A program made the position numbers and the translations under genes. Below, piece by piece: positions 18,010 to 25,225 of a DNA stretch of 64,000 nt. Under the pieces are notes generated by a model, which had not been told where the DNA came from, searched no databases, and saw nothing but the letters and a program-made list of their open reading frames with translations. The stretch comes from Actinomadura rifamycini DSM 43936 (GTDB taxonomy: Bacteria > Actinomycetota > Actinomycetes > Streptosporangiales > Streptosporangiaceae). Each line of letters begins with the position of its first letter. Position 1 is the stretch's first letter. The stretch covers positions 1 through 64,000 of the forward strand of contig NZ_AULB01000003.1 in the NCBI RefSeq assembly GCF_000425065.1, written 5' to 3'.

Positions 18010-18585
18010 ATGGGAAATACGGACAGGCCCGGAGACGGTCAGCAGCCGCCCCGCCAGACCGGTGACCGGCAGACGCCTCCGCGCGAGCCCGCGCAGGGAG
18101 AGCCCGCCCCTCGGGAGAGCCCGCGGCAGGAGCCGGCGCCCGCGGCGCAGAACCGCCCCCCGGCGGAGCAGGGACGCCCGGCACGCGAGCCCGCCGCCCA
18201 GAAGCAGCACACGCAAGGACTCAAGGCCGGCGCCGCCGGCGGTGCCGGGGCCGCGGGCGCGGCGGCCCTCACCGGGCTGCTCGGCGGTTCGGTCGTGGGC
18301 ACGCACGAGAGCCTCATGCCGATCGCGACGGCTCTGGCGATGGGGGCGGGAATCGACCTTCCGCCCGCTTTCATCGTCGCCTTCCTCTTCAAGGAGGGCA
18401 CGGGGAAGACCACCAAGCTGGAGAAGTGCGCCCAGGAGTGGGACAAGGCCGCCAAGGAACTGCAGGTCGCCGCTCAGAACATCGCCCAGCTCGTGAAGGA
18501 CATCCCGGGCGAGGCGTGGACCATGGACGACCGGCCGCTCTACGAGCGGGAGGTCGAGAACTTCGGGCACAGGGCGAGGCCCTGA
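18010..18585 (+). CDS. T7SS-associated membrane/WXG-like protein, N-terminal part (frameshifted)
   Basis: ATG 18010 follows GGGAGA. Residues 1-70 are Pro/Gln/Arg-rich, 75-125 are hydrophobic and Ala/Gly-rich, and 130-190 form an amphipathic helix (EWDKAAKELQVAAQNIAQLV) with a WXG-like AWTMDDRPLY turn. The frame ends soon after ENFG, where the neighbouring frame continues as AQGEALTAYFNAV. The join needs a one-base step back at 18565-18569 (GGGCA for an expected GGGGCA). I therefore regard this and the next entry as one gene of about 475 residues split by a single-G loss. The function is unknown; the context suggests a T7SS substrate or toxin partner. Confidence 0.6.
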   Translation: MGNTDRPGDGQQPPRQTGDRQTPPREPAQGEPAPRESPRQEPAPAAQNRPPAEQGRPAREPAAQKQHTQGLKAGAAGGAGAAGAAALTGLLGGSVVGTHESLMPIATALAMGAGIDLPPAFIVAFLFKEGTGKTTKLEKCAQEWDKAAKELQVAAQNIAQLVKDIPGEAWTMDDRPLYEREVENFGHRARP

Positions 18586-18602
18586 CGGCCTACTTCAACG
18601 CG

Positions 18603-19439
18603 GTGAGCGTCTCGATCATGATCACGGCGTGGGCCCTGTTCGCCTACTCCGTCTTCGCGAGCGCCATGGGCGCCTACCTCGCCGGGCTCGCCTTCGTCGC
18701 CGGCGCGTCGCTGCTGTCGGTCGTGGGCGCCCCCGCCTATGCCGAGTGCTTGGCCCTTGCCACCACGGCCCTGACCATCACCAAGGTGGCGGTGGGCATC
18801 CTCATCGCGGCAAGTGCGGTGTCCGCGGGCGTGATGCTGGTCAAGATGCACACCACCGCCGGTTCCCAGGAGGGCAACGGCGCCGCGAACGTCGACGCCG
18901 TCCTCGGCAAGGCGTGGGCGACCGGCTCGGCGGGTGCGGCCGCCAACATCACGGAGGGCATCGCCAACACCGGTCTCAATTTCCTCGGCAGGAAGGGCCT
19001 CACGCCCACGGGCCAGCTCGACCTGGACGCCGACCGGGACATCGAGAAGACGTGGAACGTCGGCATCGGCGGCAAGGCGACGAGTGCCGCCGGAGTGCTG
19101 GAGGGCGAGGGCGGCTACCACGCGAAAATCCGGGACGGCGACCTGCAGGGACAGGATGTCGAACTCAAGGCGAAGGTCGGTGACTCCGGCGGGTGGGGCT
19201 CGGGGACGCTGGGCGGGAAGCTCGAATGGGACGAGAACGAGAGCCTGAAGAACAAGTCGGTCATGGCCGGCTTGGAGAGCGCGAACACGGGCAACAAGGC
19301 CGAGTACGAGGGCACCTTCGACGAAAAGAACAAGTACAGCGACAAGTACAGCGTCAACACGCCGATCTACAACATCACTGAAGGGAACTTCAGCAAGAAG
19401 GCCGAGGACGAGACTCCCCCGTGGGACAAGAACCTGTAG
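18603..19439 (+). CDS. T7SS-associated protein, C-terminal part (frameshifted continuation)
   Basis: This frame continues the preceding protein. It has two or three strongly hydrophobic segments (MITAWALFAYSVFASAMGAY and the stretch after ALTITK) and ends in a long hydrophilic region of alternating charged and Gly residues (about 19090-19430), perhaps beta-rich repeats. The only independent starts are GTG 18603 and ATG 18618, both without a ribosome site, which supports reading it as the distal half of the 18010 gene. The stop at 19437 faces the tail of a minus-strand gene 18 bp away. No catalytic motif is recognised. Confidence 0.55.
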   Translation: MSVSIMITAWALFAYSVFASAMGAYLAGLAFVAGASLLSVVGAPAYAECLALATTALTITKVAVGILIAASAVSAGVMLVKMHTTAGSQEGNGAANVDAVLGKAWATGSAGAAANITEGIANTGLNFLGRKGLTPTGQLDLDADRDIEKTWNVGIGGKATSAAGVLEGEGGYHAKIRDGDLQGQDVELKAKVGDSGGWGSGTLGGKLEWDENESLKNKSVMAGLESANTGNKAEYEGTFDEKNKYSDKYSVNTPIYNITEGNFSKKAEDETPPWDKNL

Positions 19440-19457
19440 GCCCGGCCCCGGCTTTCG

Positions 19458-20321
19458 TCACATACCGGAGGACGCGGCAGCGGCGGCCCCACCCTGAACC
19501 TTTTTCCGATGTTCCGCGTAACGCGGTACGAATTCGGTCTGGTAACGAATATAGGGCGCATGCACGTCACTGTATCCGGGGTACGGTTCACCTTCGAGGT
19601 CGAGTGATCGGGGAGCGATCCGGGATGCGCCGTCGATATCGAAGTGGAGACGCTGGTTCACTTCCTTGACGATCATGTACGCCGCGAAGAGCATCTTGAG
19701 GTGATGCGGGGTCTGCGGCGCACAGTGCAAGGCCCGTTCTGAACCGATCATTCTTGCCCAAACGGTGCCGTCACCGTCCACGAAGCGGAACATGTCGACG
19801 TTCGCGTACTCCTCGATCCGCCTGGGGGAGGCGGAGAGGTCCAGACGGACGACAGCGTCGCACAGCACCCGGCGGTTCGGGTCTCGCAACTGCGACCTTC
19901 CACCGATGTTCGTCAAGCCCTCGGAATCGACCGGTCCGTCGTACGGCTCGAGCTCCTTGTCGTGATCGGTGGTGAGGTGCCCCACCACGCCGCCCCGGGT
20001 CGCGACCACGGAGTCCGGCACGACCGGGTGTCCGATCACCTTGTCCGCCCTGTCGATCAGGAAGAGCGGCTTATTCTGCGTGTCCGATACTTGGAAAACC
20101 ATTCGAGGCACGTGGTGCTTGCACAGTTCCGGGAGCGGAGCGAATGGTTTCATGCGCCGTATCCGCCGGAGCAGACTCACCTCTTCCCGGCGCCACTCCC
20201 CTACCATCACCGGCCGGACCGCGGCCAGCTCGGAGGCCGTCGCCGCATCCCGTACCCGGTAATGCAGATCTTCCGGTAGCGCGACGACCTCGAGTTGCCG
20301 CGCCTCGAACAGGTCTGCCAT
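19458..20321 (-). CDS. Unknown protein, paralogue 1 (possibly tubby/LURP-one-like)
   Basis: 287 residues from ATG 20321, which has GGAGGAG about 8 bases upstream on its strand. It aligns along its whole length with the next gene: FEARQLEVVALPEDLHYRV at the start, HHVPRMVFQVSDTQNKPLFL, VGHLTTDHD, LRDPNRRVLCDVV-type strands, and GEPYPGYSDVHAPYIRYQTEF near the end. The alternation of short beta strands with DxxG turns recalls tubby-like/LURP-one (scramblase-type) folds, which is an inference without a diagnostic motif. There is no signal peptide or membrane helix. It lies beside T7SS-like genes, convergently. Confidence 0.7.
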   Translation of the reverse strand: MADLFEARQLEVVALPEDLHYRVRDAATASELAAVRPVMVGEWRREEVSLLRRIRRMKPFAPLPELCKHHVPRMVFQVSDTQNKPLFLIDRADKVIGHPVVPDSVVATRGGVVGHLTTDHDKELEPYDGPVDSEGLTNIGGRSQLRDPNRRVLCDAVVRLDLSASPRRIEEYANVDMFRFVDGDGTVWARMIGSERALHCAPQTPHHLKMLFAAYMIVKEVNQRLHFDIDGASRIAPRSLDLEGEPYPGYSDVHAPYIRYQTEFVPRYAEHRKKVQGGAAAAASSGM

Positions 20322-20516
20322 TCTCAGCTCCTCCGCGCAGAACCGGCTGTTCGGGGAACATACACCGGACCGGCGAGGGGTCGCGGATTCCTTCAGGCCG
20401 CACGCAGCAGGCTTCGAATTCCTTTTCCGGACGGCCCGAAATTTCGGGCGCCCAGCGGCGGCCGCCGCGTTCCCGGCCCGGCGGACCATTCCCGGGACGG
20501 CCGGGCCGGGCGGGGG

Positions 20517-21380
20517 TCAGAAGCCCATGTCGGAGGTTCGGCCGATGTTGCGGGCTCGGCGGTTCATCTCCTCCTTGTACCACTCGATGAACTCCTCCTG
20601 GTGGCTCATGTAGGAGGCGTGGGCGTCGGAGTGGCCGGGGTACGGTTCGGCGCCCGGGTCGAGGGGGGACGGGGGCGTGTAGGAGGACGTGGCGATCGAG
20701 GTGTGGAGGCGCTCGTCGAGGCCGGTGGCGATGACGTGGGCGGCGAGGAGGGTGCGGAGGTGGGGCTGGGCGGACGGGTTGACCTGGGTGGCCGAGCCGG
20801 ACACGAGGCGGCGGGCCCACAGCGTCCCGTCGGGGCCGAGGTAGCGGACGGCGTCGGACGCGGGGTCCTGCGGGGCGTTCGGGTCGGCGGACGGGGGCAG
20901 CGCCATCCGGACGACGACGTCGCACAGCGCCTGGTGGTTCGGGTCGCGCAGGTGGGCGCGGCCGGCGACGAGGGTGAGGCCGTCGGTGTCGAGGGGGCCG
21001 GAGGGCGGGTCGAGGGCCGCGCGGTGCTCGTTGGTGAGGTGCCCGATCGGACGTCCGTCGGGCGCGACGACGGCGTAGTGCGGCGGGCAGACGTTGCCGG
21101 CGAGCTTGTCGGGGCGGTCGACGAAGAAGAGCGTCGCGTTCTGGGCGTCCGCCACCCGGAGGGTGACGCGCGGGACGTGGTGCTGGGCGTTGGGCGGGGT
21201 CAGGGTCGGTCCGGAGGAGCGCATGAACCGCTTGAGGAACCCCTCTTTCCGCTCCTCCCCCACGACGACCGGGGACACGTCGGCGAGGACGGCGCCGGTG
21301 CCGGGGTCGGTCAGGCGGTAGTGCAGGTCCTGGGGCAGGGACTGCAGGTCGAACTGGGAGGCTTGGAACACGTTCGTCAC
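20517..21380 (-). CDS. Unknown protein, paralogue 2 (possibly tubby/LURP-one-like)
   Basis: 287 residues, the same length as its downstream paralogue. It shares FQASQFDLQSLPQDLHYRL, HHVPRVTLRVADAQNATLFF, IGHLTNEHRAAL, HLRDPNHQALCDVVVRM and GAEPYPGHSDAHASYMSHQEEF. The start is GTG 21378-21380. It precedes paralogue 1 by about 195 bp on the same strand. It is much richer in GC-ending codons than paralogue 1, suggesting the downstream copy is the more diverged or more recently acquired one. The function is unknown. It is separated from the oxygenase operon by only about 36 bp and could be read from the same transcript. Confidence 0.7.
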   Translation of the reverse strand: MTNVFQASQFDLQSLPQDLHYRLTDPGTGAVLADVSPVVVGEERKEGFLKRFMRSSGPTLTPPNAQHHVPRVTLRVADAQNATLFFVDRPDKLAGNVCPPHYAVVAPDGRPIGHLTNEHRAALDPPSGPLDTDGLTLVAGRAHLRDPNHQALCDVVVRMALPPSADPNAPQDPASDAVRYLGPDGTLWARRLVSGSATQVNPSAQPHLRTLLAAHVIATGLDERLHTSIATSSYTPPSPLDPGAEPYPGHSDAHASYMSHQEEFIEWYKEEMNRRARNIGRTSDMGF

Positions 21381-21416
21381 CCTCGGATGTCGCGCGGACG
21401 GTCTGCCTGCCGGATG

Positions 21417-21656
21417 CTACCGGCGGCCGCGCGGCGGGCGGGGGCCGTCGGCCAGGGCGCGGAGGCGGGCGGCGGCCTCGGCGAGCTCCTCGGACGCGAC
21501 GACGCAGGCGGTGATGTGCTCGTGCAGGGCGGTGAACAGCCAGTCGGGCGCGGCGTCGTGGGTGCGGAGGCGGGCGGCGAGGGCGCGGAGGCGGTCGGCG
21601 CATTCGGCCATGGTCCGGGCGTCGGCGGCGAGGACCGCGCCGTGGTCGCGGGTCAC
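21417..21656 (-). CDS. Small helical protein of unknown function
   Basis: 79 residues, starting at GTG 21656 and overlapping the stop of the upstream lipase-like gene (GTGA at 21653-21656), so translation is probably coupled. It is almost entirely alpha-helical and Ala/Leu/Arg-rich (TMAECADRLRALAARL, then ACVVASEELAEAAARLRAL), a pattern expected of a small helical bundle or coiled coil that binds a partner. No family is recognised. It is the last member of the oxygenase/P450 operon and may be an accessory subunit. Confidence 0.6.
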   Translation of the reverse strand: MTRDHGAVLAADARTMAECADRLRALAARLRTHDAAPDWLFTALHEHITACVVASEELAEAAARLRALADGPRPPRGRR

Positions 21657-23656
21657 GCGGGGACGCCTTCGGTGCGGGTCGAGCGGTGCTCGCGGGACGT
21701 CCGGCACAGCAGCGGACGGGCGCCGTCCAGGCCCAGGAGGCGCAGGCGGCGGGCCATCGGGTGGTCGCCCCGGACCGTCAGGCGGGCGCGGGGCGCCGGG
21801 TGCAGGCGGGCGGGTCCGCGGACGTCGATGCGGGAGCGCAGCGGCGTCCCGCCGAGGAGGGAGCGGACGGCGACGCCGCGTTCGGCCGCCGGGAGCGCCG
21901 GGCCGAGGTCGCCGGCGAGGGACGCGGCGTCGCCGATCGCGAGGGCGGGTTCGAGGGCGACGGGCGCGGTGGTGGCGGCGTGCCCCCACAGTTCCCGGGC
22001 GATCTCGGTCGTGGCGGCGGTGCTGTAGACGGAGTCGACGAAGCGGACGGCGAGCGGGCTCCGGACGGCGATGCCGAGGTGCGCCTCGCGGTAGGGGCCG
22101 AGGCTCGTGTCGCGGTTGTCGAAGGCGTGCAGGACGACGAGGGCGCGGCCGCCGAGGAGGGCGGGGCGTCCGGGGCCGAGCAGGGCGCGGGCCGGGCCGG
22201 GGTCGGCGGTGAACCAGGCGGTGAGGGCGGCCCCGGACCGGCAGGTGATCGGCAGGTCGAGTTCGCGGCCGGCGACCGTCCGGCGGGTGGGCGCGGCGGG
22301 GGCGGGGTCGTCGAACAGCCGGTACACCTGCGAGCGGGTGACGGGGCCGTGGTAGCGGGCGAGGCGGCGGTCGATCTCCGCGCGGTGCTCGGGGAGGTCG
22401 TCGGCCAGGTTGGCGGTGTAGTGCTCGGCGGAGTGGCAGGCCGGGAACAGGTGGGTGGGGTCGGTGTAGTCGACGACGTACCAGCCGGGCCGGTCGATGC
22501 ACGTCCCGGCGCCCTGGCCGTCGAGGGCGGGGATGATGTCGTGCTGGTTGGTGACGCTGGCGACCCAGGTGTCCGGGGACGCCGGGCGCTTGAAGTCGAC
22601 CGGGGAGCCGACCGCGACGACGTGCGTGACGGTGCGGCGGGCGCAGAAGCCGGCGTCCTGGGCGAGGCTCATGACGGCCGCGCCGCCGGCGCTGTGGCCG
22701 ATCAGCGCGATCTCCGCGCCGGGCGGGACGCCGTAGTCGTCGATGGCGCGGGCGAGCGCGCGGCTGTAGGGGCCGCTGTCGCGGACGGTGCTGCTGAACG
22801 CGCCGAGCAGGTCGCAGGGCGAGGCGTCGTCGGGCACGCCGAGCTTCATGCCGGGCGCGTGGACGACGTGGCGGTCGGTGCCGTCGGGGCCGCGGACGGT
22901 CTGGACGAGCACCCGCCCGCCGGGCCCGAGGGCGCAGATGTTGGCGAGGAAGTCGAGGATCGAGCCGCGGTCCCGCAGCCGGTCGGCGGGGTAGGGGACG
23001 CGGACGGCCGCGCCGGCGCCGGAGTCCAGCAGGGCGACGGCGCGGTTGCTGATGCCGGTGAGCGGGTCGGCGGTCGCGGTGCCGGCGCCGGTCGCGATGA
23101 GCCAGGCGGTCGCGTCGTTGAGGGGGTTGCGGTCGAGCAGGGCGCGCAGCGCGAGGACCTCGCCGAAGACCGGCGCGATCGCGGTGAGGGCGCGGACGGC
23201 GCCGCGGTCGCGCACGAGGGCGTACAGGGCGCGGACGGAGTCGAGGTCGCGGTCGGCGGCGACGGCGTCGACGAGCCGCCGGACGAGCGGGTCGCGGAGG
23301 AGCCCGGGGTCGGTGAGGCCCACGGCGGTGATGCGCAGCCGCAGCGAGGTGACCATCAGCCGGATCGCGAGGCTGCCGGCGCCGGCCATGCCGCCGAGCC
23401 GTGCCGCGGCGGTGCCGAGCGGGCCGCCGGTGAGGGCGTGCCCGAGCCCGCCGGGGCCGGCGACGGCCCGCAGCAGGGCGTGTTCGGCGCGGGCGGCGGC
23501 GACGGGCGCGCGCGGGAGGGCGGCGAGCGCGCCGCCGCCGGTGAGGGCGGCGGTGGCGTGCGCGGACGCCTCGCGGACGGCCACCGCGGTCTCGGCGAGC
23601 TCGCGGGCGGCGCGGCGCAGTTCCGCGGCGGTCGCGGGGGCGGTCTCGGCGGTCAC
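21653..23656 (-). CDS. Alpha/beta hydrolase (lipase-like) fused to an acetoacetate-decarboxylase-like domain
   Basis: About 667 residues from GTG 23656, overlapping the stop of the COX-like gene by four bases. The N-terminal 200 residues are helical. The middle holds a lipase-type nucleophile elbow GHSAGG (about 317) with THVVAVGSPVDF and NQHDIIP downstream, as in class 3 or PE-PPE-like lipases. Residues about 470-640 resemble the acetoacetate decarboxylase fold: LGPYREAHLGIAV (about 515) and ARELWGHAATTAPVALE. The ADC Schiff-base lysine is not obvious. In this operon it could release a fatty acid from a lipid for the dioxygenase, with the ADC-like part binding or processing a carbonyl product; both are inferences. 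Confidence 0.7.
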   Translation of the reverse strand: MTAETAPATAAELRRAARELAETAVAVREASAHATAALTGGGALAALPRAPVAAARAEHALLRAVAGPGGLGHALTGGPLGTAAARLGGMAGAGSLAIRLMVTSLRLRITAVGLTDPGLLRDPLVRRLVDAVAADRDLDSVRALYALVRDRGAVRALTAIAPVFGEVLALRALLDRNPLNDATAWLIATGAGTATADPLTGISNRAVALLDSGAGAAVRVPYPADRLRDRGSILDFLANICALGPGGRVLVQTVRGPDGTDRHVVHAPGMKLGVPDDASPCDLLGAFSSTVRDSGPYSRALARAIDDYGVPPGAEIALIGHSAGGAAVMSLAQDAGFCARRTVTHVVAVGSPVDFKRPASPDTWVASVTNQHDIIPALDGQGAGTCIDRPGWYVVDYTDPTHLFPACHSAEHYTANLADDLPEHRAEIDRRLARYHGPVTRSQVYRLFDDPAPAAPTRRTVAGRELDLPITCRSGAALTAWFTADPGPARALLGPGRPALLGGRALVVLHAFDNRDTSLGPYREAHLGIAVRSPLAVRFVDSVYSTAATTEIARELWGHAATTAPVALEPALAIGDAASLAGDLGPALPAAERGVAVRSLLGGTPLRSRIDVRGPARLHPAPRARLTVRGDHPMARRLRLLGLDGARPLLCRTSREHRSTRTEGVPA

Positions 23657-25224
23657 GCGCCGCGCCGCGTCATGGAGACGAACCGGGGGCGGGGGTCCTC
23701 CGGGACGTTGCGGTGCAGGACGTCCGACAGCGTCCGGGTGCTCCCGATGATCCGCATGCCGAGCGGGGTGAACGTCTCGGGGGTGAGCACGCGCGGCGCC
23801 AGCAGCGGGTTGGTCAGCGCCTGCGAGAACGCGTCGATGGCGATGATCTTCGTGAGCAGCGGCGGGAGGATGGCCCGCGCGGAGCTCGGCTCCTCGGCGA
23901 ACAGGCCGACGTACAGGTCGAGGTCGTCGACGCTCGTGTACAGCTCGCGCAGGGCGTTGCTCACCCGCGGGTCGCCGGACACGTGCTCGAACCGCCGGAC
24001 GCGCGGGAAGCCGCAGTGCGCGCGGTAGTCGTTGTAGGGGGCGAGTTCGAGGGCCCGGGAGTCGGCGATGCTGGCGACGTCCACGGCGTGCAGGCTCGGG
24101 TCGGTGTTGAACAGGCCGATGCGCCCGGCGCGCTGCTCGGACGCCTCCTCGAAGAGCCGCCCGAGCCCGGCCTCGGGGAGCAGGTCCGGGGCGAAGAGGG
24201 TGGCGGGGACGGGGAGTTCCGATCCGCCGACGACCAGGGTGGACGGGATGAGGCTGTGCCAGCGGTAGACGAGGTTGAACTCGACCGACGCCCAGTTCTC
24301 GCGCTGCCACGGCGCGCCCGCGAGGCGGGCGGTGAGCGACGGGTCGAGCAGGAAGCGGAAGTGGTAGGGGGTGATGTGGTTGATGTACTCCTCGACCACC
24401 AGCTTGACGACCTCGACGATGACGATGTTGCGGGCCGTCTGGAAGAGGCGCTCGTCGTCCCACCGGGGGTTCCGCTCGGCGAGCAGGCGGGCCACCCGGT
24501 TGTGCTCGCGCAGGAACAGCACGGTGAGCATGGTGAAGCCGACCTGGGTGTTGCCGCGGTCGCCGGCGAGCGCGAAGAGCCGGTCGCGGCGCTCGTCCGG
24601 GAGCGTCTCGAACCGGACGACGTCCAGCCCGGCGAACTCGGACTTGATCTTGCCGTTCTCGCAGAGGTACGGCGGGAACTCGCCGCCGTTGATCGTCTGG
24701 CTCTTGAGCAGGCCGCCGTCGAAGGCGCGGACGGCGGCGGCCGCGGCGGCGTCGAGCCCGTAGAGGGGGTTGAGGTCGACGTGGTGGTTGGAGCTGCTCC
24801 GGCGGGGGTCGCGGGGCTCGGCGGCGTCGCCGCGCAGGAACCCGTCGGTGAACCACTGCGCGAAGTAGGCGAACAGGACGGTCGAGCGCGGGCACGGGAT
24901 CGTGTCGCCGGTGCGGGCGAACAGGCCGGCGGCGCGTTCGGGCGCCGGGCGGGCGCCGTCCCGGACGGGGACGGGCGGGAGGTGCCGGCCGCTGAACGTC
25001 TTGTCGGTGAGCGAGGCCCAGGACGTGTAGGGGGCCATGGTGCTGAGCGGTTCGGGCCGTCCGGGCATCTCGCGGACCGCCCGGTCGATGATGGCGGCGT
25101 TGAGCCCGCGCCGCAGCGGGCGGACGCTCTCGGCGGCCCGCCACAGCGGGCGCCCGCGGGTGAGGGCGAGGTAGCGCAGCCGGTTGGCCGCGCCGTCGGT
25201 GGCGATGCTCCGCGCGCCGGGCAT
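23653..25224 (-). CDS. Cyclooxygenase/linoleate-dioxygenase-like haem peroxidase
   Basis: Animal-type haem peroxidase of 523 residues that aligns with the COX/fungal Ppo catalytic domain almost end to end. EFNLVYRWHSLIP carries the radical tyrosine (Y320, COX Tyr385) and proximal haem His (H323). LFLREHNRVARLL (236-248) and ITPYHFRFLLDP are further COX landmarks, as is HHVDLNPLYG (147-156). FAYFAQWFTD (118-127) matches the COX distal helix but has Asp127 where COX has the distal His. Arg51 and Ser467 are candidate equivalents of Arg120 and Ser530. Expected reaction: fatty acid plus O2 to hydroperoxide. No signal peptide is visible. The P450 stop lies 2 bp from its ATG, so the genes are co-transcribed. 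Confidence 0.88.
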   Translation of the reverse strand: MPGARSIATDGAANRLRYLALTRGRPLWRAAESVRPLRRGLNAAIIDRAVREMPGRPEPLSTMAPYTSWASLTDKTFSGRHLPPVPVRDGARPAPERAAGLFARTGDTIPCPRSTVLFAYFAQWFTDGFLRGDAAEPRDPRRSSSNHHVDLNPLYGLDAAAAAAVRAFDGGLLKSQTINGGEFPPYLCENGKIKSEFAGLDVVRFETLPDERRDRLFALAGDRGNTQVGFTMLTVLFLREHNRVARLLAERNPRWDDERLFQTARNIVIVEVVKLVVEEYINHITPYHFRFLLDPSLTARLAGAPWQRENWASVEFNLVYRWHSLIPSTLVVGGSELPVPATLFAPDLLPEAGLGRLFEEASEQRAGRIGLFNTDPSLHAVDVASIADSRALELAPYNDYRAHCGFPRVRRFEHVSGDPRVSNALRELYTSVDDLDLYVGLFAEEPSSARAILPPLLTKIIAIDAFSQALTNPLLAPRVLTPETFTPLGMRIIGSTRTLSDVLHRNVPEDPRPRFVSMTRRGA

Positions 25225-25225
25225 G

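Noticed and set aside
17664-18585. Programmed -1 ribosomal frameshifting in the T7SS-like genes
   Set aside because: Neither site has an X XXY YYZ heptamer or a clear downstream pseudoknot; a single lost G explains both breaks more simply.
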